Shown here piece by piece: positions 38,724 through 51,789 of a stretch of DNA of 64,000 bases. The translations under genes were made by a program, and so were the position numbers. The stretch comes from Pseudomonas floridensis (GTDB lineage Bacteria; Pseudomonadota; Gammaproteobacteria; Pseudomonadales; Pseudomonadaceae). The stretch's first letter is position 1; every line of letters starts with the position of its first letter. The notes below the pieces were generated by a model. The model searched no databases, was not told the DNA's origin, and saw only the letters and a program-made list of their open reading frames with translations. The stretch spans positions 1 to 64,000 of the forward strand of contig NZ_MUIO01000075.1 in NCBI RefSeq assembly GCF_002087235.1, in the 5' to 3' direction.

Positions 38724-39622
38724 TGCGGGGACTCCTGAGCCTGGGGCGGCTGATGACGGCTGGCGTCTGCCGGTATTCGGGTGACGGTCGGTGCTGCCAC
38801 GTGGCCGACAGCATCGCAATTGCATCGATGACGTTCAAGGGTGTCGACGTTGAGCAGTGTCATGGCGCCGCCCCACACGCAGCCGCTGTCCAGCGCAAAC
38901 ACGTCTTGCTCGTCGCAGCGGCCTTCCAGCGCGGCCCAGTGACCGAAGATGATTTTCACTGCGCGGGTCTTGCGGTTCTTGTGGCTGAACCAGGGCGCGT
39001 AACCGGGCTTTGCGGTCTCGACGCCTTCCTTGCCCTTGAGGTCGAGCTTGCCGTCGCTGGTGCAGAAGCGCATGCGGGTGAAGTAATTGGTGATGACCCG
39101 CAGGCGCGTGACGCCGCTCAGGTCGTTGTCCCATTTGGCAGGCTCGTTGCCATACATGCCGTCCAGAAACGGCTCATACAGGTTGTCGTCCTGTAGGGCG
39201 CGTTCGACTTCAGCCGCGTGTTTGAGCGCTTTTTTCAGCGACCATTGCGGCGCGATCCCGGCGTGAACCATGGCGACATGACGTTGCTCGTCGTAATGCA
39301 TCAGCTTTTGCTGGCGTATCCAGTTCAACAGGTCGTCGCGATCCGGTGCTTCAAGGATTTCGCGCAGGGTATCGCCTTTTTTCAGGCGTTCTATGTTGCG
39401 TGCGGCCGCCAGCAGGTGCAGGTCATGATTGCCCAGCACACAGACCACCGATTGCCGGATGCCGTACAGGTATCGAAGCGTTTCCAGCGACTGCGGGCCG
39501 CGGTTGACCAGATCACCCACTAGCCACAGCTGATCCTTTTGCGGATCGAACTGCACATGGTCAAGCAGGCATTTCAGCGGTTCCAGGCAACCTTGCAGGT
39601 CACCAACGGCGTACACCGCCAT
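38720..39622 (-). CDS. apaH: Symmetrical bis(5'-nucleosyl)-tetraphosphatase ApaH
   Basis: The 300-aa protein has the metallophosphatase motifs [20 protein letters not shown] and [10 protein letters not shown], and histidines further on (VHAGIAPQW). It hydrolyses diadenosine tetraphosphate to two ADP. The ATG shares one base with the apaG stop, and its end overlaps glpE by 4 bp. The last 25 residues are rich in P, Q and R and vary in the family. Confidence 0.97.
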   Translation of the reverse strand: MAVYAVGDLQGCLEPLKCLLDHVQFDPQKDQLWLVGDLVNRGPQSLETLRYLYGIRQSVVCVLGNHDLHLLAAARNIERLKKGDTLREILEAPDRDDLLNWIRQQKLMHYDEQRHVAMVHAGIAPQWSLKKALKHAAEVERALQDDNLYEPFLDGMYGNEPAKWDNDLSGVTRLRVITNYFTRMRFCTSDGKLDLKGKEGVETAKPGYAPWFSHKNRKTRAVKIIFGHWAALEGRCDEQDVFALDSGCVWGGAMTLLNVDTLERHRCNCDAVGHVAAPTVTRIPADASRHQPPQAQESPQ

Positions 39623-40002
39623 CAGTGCAGGGCGCCCGGTACGGCAAGGCGGAAGGGCGCAATGATGGCGTCGAAGCGTTTACCGTCCTCGGCCAGCATC
39701 TGATAGGAGCCTTGCATGTTGCCGACCTTGGTGGTCATGACCGTGCCGCTGCTGTAGGTATGGCTCTGGCCAGCCTTGATCAGCGGTTGCTGACCCACAA
39801 CGCCTTCGCCACGAACTTCCTCGACATGGCCGTCGCCATCGGTGATGACCCAGTGTCGGGACAGCAGCTTGGCTGGCAACTGGCCGTTGTTCTGGACCGT
39901 GATGGTGTAGGCAAAAGCGAAGCGGTTCTGCTCGGGCTGAGACTGTTCTGAGAGAAAACGCGTGACGACGCTGACGTCGACCTGATAACGGGAATCGGAC
40001 AT
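39622..40002 (-). CDS. apaG: ApaG protein
   Basis: The 126-aa protein is a single ApaG domain of the fibronectin-III-like fold, with [20 protein letters not shown] and the G-rich [16 protein letters not shown]. Its partner and ligand are uncertain, but it is conserved between rsmA and apaH. It starts 116 bp after rsmA and overlaps apaH by one base. Confidence 0.96.
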   Translation of the reverse strand: MSDSRYQVDVSVVTRFLSEQSQPEQNRFAFAYTITVQNNGQLPAKLLSRHWVITDGDGHVEEVRGEGVVGQQPLIKAGQSHTYSSGTVMTTKVGNMQGSYQMLAEDGKRFDAIIAPFRLAVPGALH

Positions 40003-40118
40003 TCAGTAGGCCTTGAAATCCATAGCTAAAAAACTGGGGCACTCGATAGAAGCATCAGTCTAGGACAAGTAAACGGAAAATGACTAATGGCCGTCTGCCG
40101 TTTACCTGTTACCGAAGC

Positions 40119-40925
40119 TTACTCCGCTACGGGCTTTTCGCTCAGCTTGTCTGCCAGGCGAACGAAAGCGGCCAGATCCAGCTGCTCCGGACGCAGGCTG
40201 CCGTCCACGCCAGCAGCGGTGATGTCGTCGCTGCTCAACAGCAGTTTGAGGGTGTTGCGCAGGGTCTTGCGACGCTGGTTGAAGGCTTCGCGAACGACGC
40301 GCTCCAGCAGGCGGTGATCCTTGGCGGGATGAGGCAGCGTCTCGTGAGGCACCAGACGCACGATTGCCGAGTCGACTTTCGGTGGCGGATTGAACGCGCC
40401 GGGTCCGACGTTGAACAGGTGTTCCACACGGCAGTGGTACTGCACCATGATCGACAAGCGGCCCCAGTCGCCACCGCCGGGCCCTGCGGCAAGACGCTCG
40501 ACCACTTCCTTCTGCAGCATGAAGTGCATGTCGCGAATCAGGCTGGCGTTTTGCAGCAGATGGAAGATCAGCGGCGTGGAAATGTTGTACGGCAGGTTAC
40601 CGACGACGCGCAGGCTGCGCGGTTCGGCGCCCAGACTGTTGAAGTCGAACTTCAGCGCATCGCCCTGATGCAGGTTGAAGTTGGGCTTGCCGGCGAACTG
40701 GCTGTTGAGGATCGGAATCAGGTCCTTGTCCAGTTCCACGACGTCCAGACGCGCGCCGCTGTTGAGCAGGCCTTCGGTCAGTGCGCCCTGGCCCGGGCCG
40801 ATTTCCAGCAGACGGTCTTCGGGTTTGGCCCGGATCGCGCGCAGGATTTTGTCGATAACGCCTGCGTCGTGCAGGAAGTTCTGCCCGAAACGCTTGCGCG
40901 CCCGGTGTTGGTAGAGCTCGGTCAT
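40119..40925 (-). CDS. rsmA: 16S rRNA dimethyladenosine transferase RsmA (KsgA)
   Basis: The 268-aa protein has the N-terminal [10 protein letters not shown], the SAM motif [15 protein letters not shown], and the catalytic NLPYNIS. It dimethylates two adjacent adenines near the 3' end of 16S rRNA (A1518 and A1519 in E. coli numbering), a late step of 30S assembly. It overlaps pdxA by 4 bp. Confidence 0.98.
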   Translation of the reverse strand: MTELYQHRARKRFGQNFLHDAGVIDKILRAIRAKPEDRLLEIGPGQGALTEGLLNSGARLDVVELDKDLIPILNSQFAGKPNFNLHQGDALKFDFNSLGAEPRSLRVVGNLPYNISTPLIFHLLQNASLIRDMHFMLQKEVVERLAAGPGGGDWGRLSIMVQYHCRVEHLFNVGPGAFNPPPKVDSAIVRLVPHETLPHPAKDHRLLERVVREAFNQRRKTLRNTLKLLLSSDDITAAGVDGSLRPEQLDLAAFVRLADKLSEKPVAE

Positions 40926-41911
40926 GAATGGGTCTCGGCCATCTGGTAGGCGGTGTGCAGCGCGACGTGCAGGCTGCCGGTGTCAATCTTGCCGCTGCCC
41001 GCCAGGTCCAGCGCGGTGCCGTGGTCGACGGACGTGCGGATGATCGGCAGACCGAGCGTCACGTTGACGGCTGCGCCGAAGCCTTTGTATTTCAGCACGG
41101 GCAGGCCTTGATCGTGGTACATCGCCAGCACCGCATCGCAGTGCTCCAGATATTTGGGGGTAAACAGAGTGTCGGCGGGCAGCGGGCCGCGCAAGTCAAG
41201 TCCATCGCTGCGCAGACGCTCCAGAGTTGGTTCGATGATGTCGATTTCCTCGCGCCCCAGATGCCCGCTCTCACCGGCATGGGGGTTGAGGCCGCACACA
41301 AGGATGCGCGGATGAGGAATGCCGAACTTGTTCACCAGGTCGGCGTGCAGGATGCGCGTGACACGCTCCAGTCGATCCGCCGTGATGGCATCCGCCACAT
41401 CGCGCAGCGGCAGGTGAGTGGTCACCAGCGCGACACGCAGGTCGCCGGTGGCCAGCATCATCACCACTTGTTCGGTGTGCGTCAGTTCTGCGAGAAATTC
41501 GGTATGCCCGGAAAAGGCGAAGCCGCCTTCGTTGATCACGCCCTTGTGCACCGGCGCAGTGATCATGCCGCTGAACAGGCCATCGAGACAGCCTTGTCCG
41601 GCACGGGTCAGGGTTTGCAGCACGAACCCCGCATTGGCTGTGTTCAGTTCGCCTGTGACCACCGGCGCGGCCAGTGGCGTATCCCAGATGTAAAGGCTGC
41701 CAGCGGGTGCGGGCGAGTCGGGGAGGGCGTCCGGGGTTACGTCGATCAGATCGACGGCCACGCCCAGTTGCGCGGCCCGCTCATTGAGCAGGTCGCGGCT
41801 GGTGATGGCAATCAGGGGGTGTGGCTGAGGCTGCGTGGCGAGCAGCAGGCAAAGGTCAGGACCTATGCCGGCCGGCTCGCCGGGTGTCAGGGCGAAGCGC
41901 TTTGGTTTCAC
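40922..41911 (-). CDS. pdxA: 4-hydroxythreonine-4-phosphate dehydrogenase PdxA
   Basis: The 329-aa protein has [15 protein letters not shown], the metal-binding [23 protein letters not shown] and [16 protein letters not shown]. It oxidises 4-phosphohydroxy-L-threonine in vitamin B6 synthesis. Both ends overlap their neighbours by 4 bp (surA before, rsmA after), so translation is coupled. Confidence 0.98.
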   Translation of the reverse strand: MKPKRFALTPGEPAGIGPDLCLLLATQPQPHPLIAITSRDLLNERAAQLGVAVDLIDVTPDALPDSPAPAGSLYIWDTPLAAPVVTGELNTANAGFVLQTLTRAGQGCLDGLFSGMITAPVHKGVINEGGFAFSGHTEFLAELTHTEQVVMMLATGDLRVALVTTHLPLRDVADAITADRLERVTRILHADLVNKFGIPHPRILVCGLNPHAGESGHLGREEIDIIEPTLERLRSDGLDLRGPLPADTLFTPKYLEHCDAVLAMYHDQGLPVLKYKGFGAAVNVTLGLPIIRTSVDHGTALDLAGSGKIDTGSLHVALHTAYQMAETHS

Positions 41912-43236
41912 TGAGCAGCCTGGGCTGCGCCAGGAAGCTTGATTTCAACGTAGGCTTCGTCACGGATCTGACGCAACCAGGTTTGCAGCTCTTCGTCGTA
42001 CTTGCGGTTACGCAACACGTTCAGGGCCTGTTGATCACGGGCCTGGCTGGTGGCATCCGTTGCACGACGGCCGAGGACTTCCAGAACATGCCAGCCGTAA
42101 GCGGTCTTGAAGGGTTTGGAGACCACGCCCTGAGGCGTTTCGGTCATGACTTCGCGGAACTCCGGAACCAGCGAGTTGGGATCGACCCAGTTCAGGTCGC
42201 CGCCGTTGAGTGCCGAACCCGGATCTTCCGAGAAGCTCTTGGCCAGTTCGCCAAAGTCTTCGCCGTTTTCGATGCGGTCATACAGCTTCTCTGCCAGACG
42301 CCTGGTCTCTGCTTCGCTGCGGATTTCACTTGGCTTGATCAGGATGTGACGCACATGCACTTCATCGCGCATCTGGGCCTGGCCTTGACCACCGCGTTTT
42401 TCCAGCAGCTTGAGAATGATGAAACCACCCGGCGTACGCGCCGGAGGGGTTACGTCACCGATCGGCATCGAACTGAGCATGTCGCCGAACGGTGGCGGCA
42501 GTTGGGCTGCCTTGCGCCAGCCCATGTCGCCGCCTTCCAGCGCGCTTTCGCTCGAGGATTTAGCGATCGCCATCTGGGCGAAGTCGGCACCTTTCTTCAA
42601 CTGGTCGTAAACGTCCTTGGCCCTGCGCGCCGCCGCCTGGATCGCATCGGAAGATGCGCTGTCAGGCGTGGCGATCAGGATGTTGGCCAGGTGAAACTCT
42701 TCGGACAACTGAGCCTTGCCCAGATCGGAGGCCAGGAAGTTCTTCACTTCCTGTTCGGAGACCTGGATACGCTCTGCCACGCGGCGCTGGCGCACACGGC
42801 TGATGATCATTTCCCGGCGAACCTGCTCGCGTGCATCGTTATACGACAGGCCGTCATGGGCGAGAGCAGCACGGAACTGGTCAACGCTCATGTTGTTGCG
42901 CTGGGCAATGGTGCCGATCGCCTGATTCAGCTCTTCGTCAGTGACGCGAATGCCGGAACGCTCGCCAATCTGCAACTGCAGGTTTTCCAGAATCAGACGA
43001 TCCAGAACCTGCTGTTGCAGCGCTTCGGCAGGCGGTACGCCCGATCCGCGTTTGGCGATGGTTTGCTGAACCTCGCGAACACGCTGGTCCATCTGGCTTT
43101 TCATGATCACGTCGTTGTCGACGATGGCCACGACACTGTCCAGAGGTTGAACCGCTGCATGCACTGCGCCGCTCAGGAGTAACGCGCCCAGCATCAGCGG
43201 GCGCAGACAATCAGAAAGCTTGGTCTTCACGTTCAC
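41908..43236 (-). CDS. surA: Periplasmic chaperone/peptidyl-prolyl isomerase SurA
   Basis: The 442-aa frame starts at a GTG (43236), with AAGG six bases upstream; a second GTG at 43230 is possible. A signal peptide (about 1-27, cleavage after VHA) is followed by the SurA N domain ([22 protein letters not shown]), two parvulin domains ([10 protein letters not shown] and [11 protein letters not shown]) and a C-terminal helix. It folds outer-membrane proteins, including LptD made by the preceding gene. It overlaps lptD by 26 bp. Confidence 0.97.
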   Translation of the reverse strand: MNVKTKLSDCLRPLMLGALLLSGAVHAAVQPLDSVVAIVDNDVIMKSQMDQRVREVQQTIAKRGSGVPPAEALQQQVLDRLILENLQLQIGERSGIRVTDEELNQAIGTIAQRNNMSVDQFRAALAHDGLSYNDAREQVRREMIISRVRQRRVAERIQVSEQEVKNFLASDLGKAQLSEEFHLANILIATPDSASSDAIQAAARRAKDVYDQLKKGADFAQMAIAKSSSESALEGGDMGWRKAAQLPPPFGDMLSSMPIGDVTPPARTPGGFIILKLLEKRGGQGQAQMRDEVHVRHILIKPSEIRSEAETRRLAEKLYDRIENGEDFGELAKSFSEDPGSALNGGDLNWVDPNSLVPEFREVMTETPQGVVSKPFKTAYGWHVLEVLGRRATDATSQARDQQALNVLRNRKYDEELQTWLRQIRDEAYVEIKLPGAAQAAQ

Positions 43237-46018
43237 GATAACCTTGGATGCCTTTGTCGAGGAAGCTCTCTACCTTGGCGCCGGTCACGCCGCCGAGTCC
43301 CTTCAACACGATTTGTAGGAATATGCCGCGGTCGCCTTTTTCGTTCTGAGGCGCTTCCTGGCTGAATTCGTCGTAATCAATCCAGTAGCGGTTGATCAGG
43401 CGCAGTTTCCAGCAGCAGTTGTCGTATTCGAAACCACCAAAGGCCTCGATGGTACGGTCGCGGTTGTAGTCATACTGCCAGCGGCTGATGAGGCTCCATT
43501 GCGGGATGATCGGCCAGATGACCGAGAAATCATGCTGCTGGATCTTGTAGTAGTCCTTCACGTAGCCCGGAGTACCCGGGGTGCCGTAGTCGCCACCACC
43601 CACGGTCCAGCGGCCAGTGGTCTGGTCGAAGCGGACCTGGTCGTTGCGATAGCGATAGCCAGCGTTGATGACCTTGTTCGGATTGTCTTCAGGCTGGTAG
43701 TGGAACATCGCGCTGCCCGAACGGGTGCTCTTGCTGTCCGGATCCCAGTTGAAATCGGAGTTGAAGCGCCAGTCGCGGTTGAAGCGGTAGGCGTATTCCA
43801 GCGCGTATGGCGAAACCTGCGCCTTGGCGTCGTCACGATCAGCGAACGAAATACCTGGCAACTGAACCTTGCGGTCTTCGAAATAGAGAGCCTGACCGAT
43901 GCTGAAGGTCTGACGCTCGAAGCCGTTGTCTTCAATCCAGCGGTTGGTGATACCCAGCGACAGCTTGTTCTCATCGCCAATACGGTCGGAACCAGTGAAT
44001 CGGTTATCACGGAACAGGGACGAGTAGTTGAAGGTGCTTTCGCCAGTGTCGAAGACCGGAATGTCAGTCTGATCTTTCTCGGGAACGTAGAGATAGAACA
44101 GGCGCGGCTCAAGGGTCTGGCGGTAGTTCTTGCCGAACCATTGGGTATCGCGATCAAAGTACAGGCCGCTGTCGACGCTGAAGACAGGTACGCTACGGCT
44201 TTGGCTGCTGCTGTATTCCTCGTCAGCCAGCAATGAAGCCTTGCCCTGGCTGTCCAGGTCGAGATCGTACTGGGTGTAGACATACTTGAGCTTCGGTGTC
44301 AGGAAGCCGTAGGTCCAGTTCATCGGCAGGCTGACCGAAGGTGCGAGGTTCAGACGGTCGCCATTGGCACGGGCGAGTCCTGCAATGTTTCTGTCGAGCC
44401 TCGGTGTACCAACAGGAGTACCGTCAGCTGCGAACGGACCACCATTTTCATCAAAGTATGTGCCATCACGCAGATCACGCTCGAAACGAACCGCTTCGGT
44501 CTGGTAATCGAACTTCAACCCGCCCGGGTTGTAAGGCAAGGTACCGTTGAAGGTAATCTGCGGCAGGCGGTTGTACGGCGTGATGTTGGCAATGGTCGCC
44601 AGCTTGTAGGCCTGAGCATTGAACATTGCGGTGTAGCTATCGCCACGATAGGTCAAGGAACCCTGCTGATTGATGTAGTCAGTTCTGCTCACACCAATCT
44701 GATCGGTTTCCAGATCCTGGAAATAGTACGGGTCGCTGATGTCGGTGTAATCGACCTGGGTCAGCCAGCGCGAATCCAGCCCGCCCTTGTGCTGCCAGTT
44801 GATCATCCAGCGCGTCTTGTCGTAGTCGGACTGCAGCTTGCGCTCGTCGTCTTCGTCGTTCAGGTAGGCAGCGCCGAACTGGCCTTCGCTGCTCTTGGTC
44901 AGGTAGCGGAACTCACCTTCCATCAGCAGGCCGCGTTTGGCCATGTAGCGTGGGTACAACGTGGCGTCGTAGTTCGGTGCCAGGTTGAAATAGTAAGGCG
45001 TGACCAGCGTGAAGCCGGTGTCGGTGCTCGTGCCGATGGTCGGTGGCAGGAACCCTGACTGGCGACGGTCGTCGATCGGGAAATAGATATACGGCGTGTA
45101 GAGTACCGGTATGTCCTTGACCCGCAGCGTCACGTTGGTCGCGGTGCCGAAACCGGTCGCCGGGTTCAGCGTGACGTTGTTGCCTTTCAGCGTCCAGGCG
45201 TTGCTGTTCGGTTCGCACGTGGTGTACGTGCCGTCCTTGAGGCGAATGATCGCGTTCTCGGCACGCTTGGCGTACAGCGCGTTACCGCGAATGTTCGACT
45301 TGTGCAGGACGTACTCGGCGTTGTCGACACGGGCTTCGCCGGTGTCGAGCTGCAGTTCGGCCTTGTCGCCGACGATCAGCGCGCCGTTGTCACGCAGACG
45401 CACGTCACCGTTAAGTTCACCACGGTTCTCGGCCTGATGTAGGGCGGCTTCCTGAGCCTGTACCTGCATGCTGCCCTGACGCAACACGACGTCACCGGCC
45501 AGGGTCGCAACCTGTGCTTCCTGCTCGTAACGCGAGGCTTTGGCACCGACGAACATCGGCGCTTCGCTCATGGGTGTCTTGTCATCCATGCCAGGGCGAA
45601 TCGGCTCCACGTAGGCACCCGAGCAATACGGACCGGTTTCGGCCAGTTGCGCTGCGGTGAGCTTGTCACGAGGAACCCAATCGAGGTGGCTGTAGTCAGC
45701 ACTACGCGACTTCAGGCCTTTGCCCTTGGCTTCGGTCACCAGTTGCGTGGACGCAACCTGTTCGCCAGTGGATGTGCTTTCCGAGGTTACGGCGCCGTTG
45801 GAACTGACCGACGTCGTGCTGTGCACGGGGCGTGGAGGCAGCTCAGCGGCAGCGGTAGCGGATTTCGGCGCACAGTTCCAGGCACCCGAAGCAGAGACTG
45901 AGCAGTCATACTGTTCCGCGGCAACCACGAACTGAGTGGCCAGAGGTTGCATCGCCAGCAGACTGCCGGTTACGAGCAACGGAAATTTTTTACGAAACGC
46001 GGGGGATTTCAATGCCAT
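43211..46018 (-). CDS. lptD: LPS-assembly outer-membrane protein LptD
   Basis: The 935-aa protein has a signal peptide (about 1-33), a Pseudomonas-type N-terminal extension (about 34-140), a periplasmic OstA/LptA-like beta-jellyroll (about 145-310) with repeats like GDVVLRQG...[21 protein letters not shown], and a large beta-barrel to the C terminus. A cysteine pair (C282, in YTTCEPN, and a late CCW) may take part in the disulfides needed for LptD/LptE assembly. It inserts lipopolysaccharide into the outer leaflet. It is first in the operon and is divergent from amgK. Confidence 0.98.
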   Translation of the reverse strand: MALKSPAFRKKFPLLVTGSLLAMQPLATQFVVAAEQYDCSVSASGAWNCAPKSATAAAELPPRPVHSTTSVSSNGAVTSESTSTGEQVASTQLVTEAKGKGLKSRSADYSHLDWVPRDKLTAAQLAETGPYCSGAYVEPIRPGMDDKTPMSEAPMFVGAKASRYEQEAQVATLAGDVVLRQGSMQVQAQEAALHQAENRGELNGDVRLRDNGALIVGDKAELQLDTGEARVDNAEYVLHKSNIRGNALYAKRAENAIIRLKDGTYTTCEPNSNAWTLKGNNVTLNPATGFGTATNVTLRVKDIPVLYTPYIYFPIDDRRQSGFLPPTIGTSTDTGFTLVTPYYFNLAPNYDATLYPRYMAKRGLLMEGEFRYLTKSSEGQFGAAYLNDEDDERKLQSDYDKTRWMINWQHKGGLDSRWLTQVDYTDISDPYYFQDLETDQIGVSRTDYINQQGSLTYRGDSYTAMFNAQAYKLATIANITPYNRLPQITFNGTLPYNPGGLKFDYQTEAVRFERDLRDGTYFDENGGPFAADGTPVGTPRLDRNIAGLARANGDRLNLAPSVSLPMNWTYGFLTPKLKYVYTQYDLDLDSQGKASLLADEEYSSSQSRSVPVFSVDSGLYFDRDTQWFGKNYRQTLEPRLFYLYVPEKDQTDIPVFDTGESTFNYSSLFRDNRFTGSDRIGDENKLSLGITNRWIEDNGFERQTFSIGQALYFEDRKVQLPGISFADRDDAKAQVSPYALEYAYRFNRDWRFNSDFNWDPDSKSTRSGSAMFHYQPEDNPNKVINAGYRYRNDQVRFDQTTGRWTVGGGDYGTPGTPGYVKDYYKIQQHDFSVIWPIIPQWSLISRWQYDYNRDRTIEAFGGFEYDNCCWKLRLINRYWIDYDEFSQEAPQNEKGDRGIFLQIVLKGLGGVTGAKVESFLDKGIQGYREREDQAF

Positions 46019-46147
46019 CTTATTAGTCCGGGCTTCCTGCGCGCCATCTGCCCGCGGGGGGGCCGCACGCCTCTCGATGGGCTGAAAAAGATTCCGGATA
46101 ATAAAGCATGACCCGCTTGACGGCTAGCGCCGTCGGAGACCCTTGTA

Positions 46148-47173
46148 ATGCCAGATCAAGATATACGCCTGCAATCCCTGAAAGTTTGGCTCGATGAGCA
46201 GTTGCCAGCGCTGTTCGCGGCGCAGAATTGGGGCGCCGTACCCCCGGCCACGTTGACTGCGGCCAGTAGTGACGCCAGTTTTCGCCGTTATTTCCGTTGG
46301 GAGGGCGAGGGTCGCACTTTTATTGTCATGGACGCGCCGCCGCCTCAGGAAAACTGCAAACCGTTTGTGGATATCGCTCATTTATTGGAAAAGTCGGGCA
46401 TCAATGTTCCGAAAATTTACGCCGAAGACCTCGCTCAAGGCTTTTTGCTGCTCAACGATTTGGGTCGGCAGACTTATCTGGACGTGATCGATGCCGATAA
46501 CGCTGATGAATTGTTCGCCGATGCCATCGATGCGTTGCTGGCCTATCAGCAGTTGCCAATGGAGGCGCCGTTGCCTTCTTACGATGTGGCCCTGTTGCGC
46601 CGTGAGCTGGAACTGTTTCCCGAGTGGTACGTGAAACGTCATCTGGGTGTCGACATGGATCAAGCGCAACTGGCCGATTGGCAGCAGGCCAGTGAGCTGC
46701 TGATCGAGAGTGCGCTGATACAGCCCAAAGTGCTGGTACACCGTGACTACATGCCGCGAAACCTGATGATCAGCGAACCCAATCCAGGCGTGCTGGATTT
46801 TCAGGACGCGGTCTACGGGCCGGTCACCTATGACATCACCTGCCTGTTCAAGGATGCTTTTCTGAGCTGGCCTCAGGAGCGTGTCACTGGCTGGCTGAAA
46901 GCCTATTGGGACAAGGCGCGGGTGCTGGGCATTCCGGTGCACGACGACTTCGCCTCGTTCGAGCGGGCCAGCGACCTGATGGGCGTGCAGCGTCACTTGA
47001 AGGTCATCGGGATTTTCGCGCGCATCTGTCATCGCGATGGCAAGCCGCGTTATCTGGGCGACGTTCCGCGTTTTTTCGCCTATATAGAAGCCGTTCTTTC
47101 GCGGCGTCCGGAACTGGCACAGTTGGGCCAGTTGCTGACCAGCCTGCAGCAGCCTGCCGAAACAGCGGTCTGA
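46148..47173 (+). CDS. amgK: N-acetylmuramate/N-acetylglucosamine kinase AmgK
   Basis: The 341-aa protein has the aminoglycoside-phosphotransferase fold, with VLVHRDYMPRNLMI as the catalytic loop and VLDFQDAVYGP as the metal-binding loop. In Pseudomonas it phosphorylates MurNAc at C1 in the peptidoglycan-recycling bypass that feeds MurU. GGAG lies nine bases before the ATG. It is divergent from lptD and is followed 54 bp on by murU. Confidence 0.95.
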   Translation: MPDQDIRLQSLKVWLDEQLPALFAAQNWGAVPPATLTAASSDASFRRYFRWEGEGRTFIVMDAPPPQENCKPFVDIAHLLEKSGINVPKIYAEDLAQGFLLLNDLGRQTYLDVIDADNADELFADAIDALLAYQQLPMEAPLPSYDVALLRRELELFPEWYVKRHLGVDMDQAQLADWQQASELLIESALIQPKVLVHRDYMPRNLMISEPNPGVLDFQDAVYGPVTYDITCLFKDAFLSWPQERVTGWLKAYWDKARVLGIPVHDDFASFERASDLMGVQRHLKVIGIFARICHRDGKPRYLGDVPRFFAYIEAVLSRRPELAQLGQLLTSLQQPAETAV

Positions 47174-47197
47174 AGGCAGCGCGCCGATCATTTTTGA

Positions 47198-48666
<1,469 letters not shown>

Positions 48667-48690
48667 TACGTCGGTGAGGCGCGTTGCCGA

Positions 48691-49653
48691 CTATTGCGCC
48701 TCGACCCAGCCACGAACGCGCCGGAATATCTGTTCTTGTTCGGTCTCTTCATTGCCCACAATGTTGATCAGCCCGACCTGAGTAAAGCCTGGTCCCTTGG
48801 CCCGCTTGCTGGCTTGCAGGCGGGCGGTCGCAGCTTGTTGGCCCTGGTTCTTGTAGATGAAATCGGCGGTCTTGACCTTCAGCGTCGGCACCATGTCCAG
48901 CAGCGTCGGCGGACGATTGGCCGGTTCGCGTGCGGCCACCATCACCAGTTTCTGCACCAGCGGCGAAGGCCGTTCGCTCATGAAGCGCGTCGCCCAGTAG
49001 GCACCACTGCTGTGGCCGAGCAAGACGATGCTGTGCGCCTTGTTCTGCTGCGCAAAGGCAATCGCGCTTTCAATGCGCGCAAAGACCTGCTCGGCCTGAG
49101 CCTTGTTGCGCTCTTCGTCGGCCGCGGCTCTGGCCGTGTCGGCGCTCGCCTGCGCCTCAGCATCTGCGGCAGCGTCCTTGGCAGGCGCATCCTTTGGTGC
49201 GTCCTTGGGTTTTTCGGCACTGGCATCGGCTGCGACATCCGCCTCGCGCGGCATCAATGCGTCGTCCTGAGCATCCGGCAAGGTAATGCTCAGGCTGGAC
49301 CAGCCCACATTGGGGAATTTGCGGCGCAACGGTCCGACCACGTCGGGCCAGTCCGGCGATTCGCCCGCGCCGGGCAAAATGATGACGGTGCCTTGCGGCT
49401 CGTCGCTGTTGGCCGGTTTCCAGAGCGCCAGAAAGGTGTCCTCCCCGGCTTGCAGCTGTTGAATATCCTGCGCGGGCAGTTGACGTTCAAGGGCAATTGC
49501 ATCTTCCTGCGCCCGGCTGGGCAAGGGTGCACGCTCGACAGGTGCTTCGGCGGCGGCATCCTTGGCGGGCTCGGCCGCTGTCGCAAACGGCGCACAAGGT
49601 ACGATCAATGACAGAAACAATGCAGGAAACATTGCGCGAATGGTGTGGGACAT
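48691..49653 (-). CDS. DUF3530-family predicted periplasmic alpha/beta hydrolase
   Basis: The ATG at 49653 (320 aa) is preferred over the TTG 12 bp upstream. Residues 1-26 form a signal peptide (cleavage near FATAA). An alpha/beta-hydrolase core follows, with GTVIILPGAGESPDWP and a nucleophile-elbow-like GHSSGAYWATRF. Between them lies a long low-complexity stretch of A, D, K, P and E (about 145-190). The substrate is not known. It converges on the J-domain gene. Confidence 0.82.
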   Translation of the reverse strand: MSHTIRAMFPALFLSLIVPCAPFATAAEPAKDAAAEAPVERAPLPSRAQEDAIALERQLPAQDIQQLQAGEDTFLALWKPANSDEPQGTVIILPGAGESPDWPDVVGPLRRKFPNVGWSSLSITLPDAQDDALMPREADVAADASAEKPKDAPKDAPAKDAAADAEAQASADTARAAADEERNKAQAEQVFARIESAIAFAQQNKAHSIVLLGHSSGAYWATRFMSERPSPLVQKLVMVAAREPANRPPTLLDMVPTLKVKTADFIYKNQGQQAATARLQASKRAKGPGFTQVGLINIVGNEETEQEQIFRRVRGWVEAQ

Positions 49654-49764
49654 CGGATATTCCAAGCCAGAAACTATACCGGCAGCCTAATGGGTTGATC
49701 GGCTTTTGTCAGGCCTGAGCCTGAGCGGTCTGCGACCGTCACATAACCATATGAGAACGACACG

Positions 49765-51789
49765 TTGCTAACTCGTCTTCGGCGCATCGGTTTTATCGGC
49801 TGCCTGGCTGTGCTCTTGATGGCGCAAGTGGCGAATGCACAGCTTGATGAGCCCGATGTGTCGTCGCGTGCGCAATTGAGTCAGACCCAGCGCGACTGGC
49901 TGAATCGGCACGGCCCGCTGCGCGTCGGGTTGGTGATGCGTGCGCCTTATGCGCAATTCGATCAACGCCTTCAGCAACTGTCCGGGGCCAATGTCGATTT
50001 CATGAATGCGCTGGCTGCAACGTTGCCGGTCGAGCTGGTGTGGCGCAATTTTTCTGACCAGGCAGCGCTGGAGAAAGCGCTGGCCGATGGCGAAGTGGAT
50101 GTCGCGCCAGGCCTCACGCAGACGCCTGCCGGACTGAAGGTCTGGCTGTTTTCCGATCCGTACCTGCGTGTTTCACAGTTGCTGATCGGCGAGCGCGACG
50201 GCAGCACTGCCGTGGATCTGGACAAGCTCGACAACCGTTCGCGCGTTGCGGTACGCATGCCGAGCACGACGGCTGACTATCTGCACGGCAATTATCCACA
50301 CCTCAATCTGCAGGGTGTGCCGCTTGAGCGTCAGGCGCTGCAATTGCTGCTCAGCCAGCAGGCGCGCTACGCAGTGGTCGATGAGGCTCAGCTCAGTCGG
50401 CTGCTGCGCGAGCCCGAGTTCTCCGGATTGGCGGTAGTGGGCGACATCGGCCTGCCGTTGCTGCTGCGAGTCGCTTCACGGCGAGATGTGCCGGAACTGG
50501 CGACCATCATCGGCGAGGCGCTGCGCGCCGTTCCGGCCAAGGACCTTGATCAGTTGCATACCCGCTGGATGCCGCTGACGCCTTCGCATTTCGGCGAGTC
50601 GCCGGGACTGTGGAAAAACCTCTGCATTCTGTTGCTGGTGATGTTGCTGGCCTGTTTCGCCATCGTGGTCTGGCAGCGTCGCCAGCAGCAGGCGCTCGAG
50701 CAGGAGTTGCTCGCCGCCCGCGAGGACATCGCTCGCCGGGTGCAGGGCGAGGAGGCGTTGCGGCTGGCGCAGTTTTCCATTGATCAGAGCACCGTCGGCA
50801 TCCTCTGGGTCAACTGGGACAGCCGCGTGCGTTACGCCAATCGTGCCGCCGAGAGCATCCTCGGCTATGGCACGGGCCAGGTGATCGAGCGGCCTTTGAT
50901 CGATTTCGACCCCGGTCTGCACATGGATCGCTGGCTCAACCTGTGGAAAAACGCACGCTCCGCTGAAGACAGTCCGCAGCTCTTTGAAACCAACTGCGTG
51001 CGCGCCGACGGCAGCGTATTGCCGGTGGATGTCTCGTTGAGCTTCCTGCGTTTTCGTGAGGCAGAGTACCTGGTGGTGTTTCTCAGCGATGTCAGCGAGC
51101 GTCGTCGCGCCCATGATCAGTTGCGTGAGTTGTCGGCGCATCTGGAGAGCGTGCGTGAAGAAGAGAAGGCCCGAATTGCACGCGAGGTTCATGACGAGCT
51201 TGGGCAGATGCTGACCGTGCTCAAGCTGGAAACCTCGATGTGCGAACTGGCCTACGCTGAACTTGACCCTGGCTTGAGTGAGCGGCTGGTCAGCATGAAG
51301 AAACTAATCGCGCAGCTGTTCCAGTTGGTCCGCGACGTGGCCACAGCGCTGCGGCCGCCGATTCTCGACGCGGGTATCGCTTCGGCCATTGAGTGGCAGG
51401 CCCGTCGTTTCGAGGCGCGCACGCAGATCCCTTGTCTGGTGCAGGTTCCGGACAATTTGCCGGTCCTCAGCGATGCGCGGGCGACCGGCATGTTCAGGAT
51501 TCTTCAGGAGGCGCTGACCAATGTGATGCGCCACGCGCAGGCGCACACGGTCGAGATCAGCCTGACCCTGGAGCGGGGCGTGATGTGCATGACCATTGCC
51601 GATGACGGGCAGGGCTTTGTCAGCGGTGACATCGAACCCGGCAGAACGGTGTCGTTTGGTGTGGTCGGGATGCGCGAGCGTGTTCTGATGCTGGGCGGTC
51701 GATTGGAGCTGGACAGCGAGCCGGGTGAGGGCACAACCTTGCGCGCCTATATTCCGTTGGACCCCGCTGGACAGGAGCGAGAAAAGTGA
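49765..51789 (+). CDS. agtS: Sensor histidine kinase AgtS with periplasmic solute-binding domain
   Basis: The 674-aa product starts at a TTG, as no in-frame ATG is close. It has a signal sequence, a periplasmic type-3 solute-binding domain (about 50-275), a membrane helix (about 288-306), a PAS domain (about 330-450), an HPK7-type dimerisation domain with H476 in IAREVHDELGQ, and a C-terminal ATPase domain (MRHAQAHT, DDGQGF, GVVGMRERV). The gene order matches P. aeruginosa agtS, which controls uptake of 4-aminobutyrate and 5-aminovalerate. It overlaps agtR by 4 bp. Confidence 0.88.
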   Translation: MLTRLRRIGFIGCLAVLLMAQVANAQLDEPDVSSRAQLSQTQRDWLNRHGPLRVGLVMRAPYAQFDQRLQQLSGANVDFMNALAATLPVELVWRNFSDQAALEKALADGEVDVAPGLTQTPAGLKVWLFSDPYLRVSQLLIGERDGSTAVDLDKLDNRSRVAVRMPSTTADYLHGNYPHLNLQGVPLERQALQLLLSQQARYAVVDEAQLSRLLREPEFSGLAVVGDIGLPLLLRVASRRDVPELATIIGEALRAVPAKDLDQLHTRWMPLTPSHFGESPGLWKNLCILLLVMLLACFAIVVWQRRQQQALEQELLAAREDIARRVQGEEALRLAQFSIDQSTVGILWVNWDSRVRYANRAAESILGYGTGQVIERPLIDFDPGLHMDRWLNLWKNARSAEDSPQLFETNCVRADGSVLPVDVSLSFLRFREAEYLVVFLSDVSERRRAHDQLRELSAHLESVREEEKARIAREVHDELGQMLTVLKLETSMCELAYAELDPGLSERLVSMKKLIAQLFQLVRDVATALRPPILDAGIASAIEWQARRFEARTQIPCLVQVPDNLPVLSDARATGMFRILQEALTNVMRHAQAHTVEISLTLERGVMCMTIADDGQGFVSGDIEPGRTVSFGVVGMRERVLMLGGRLELDSEPGEGTTLRAYIPLDPAGQEREK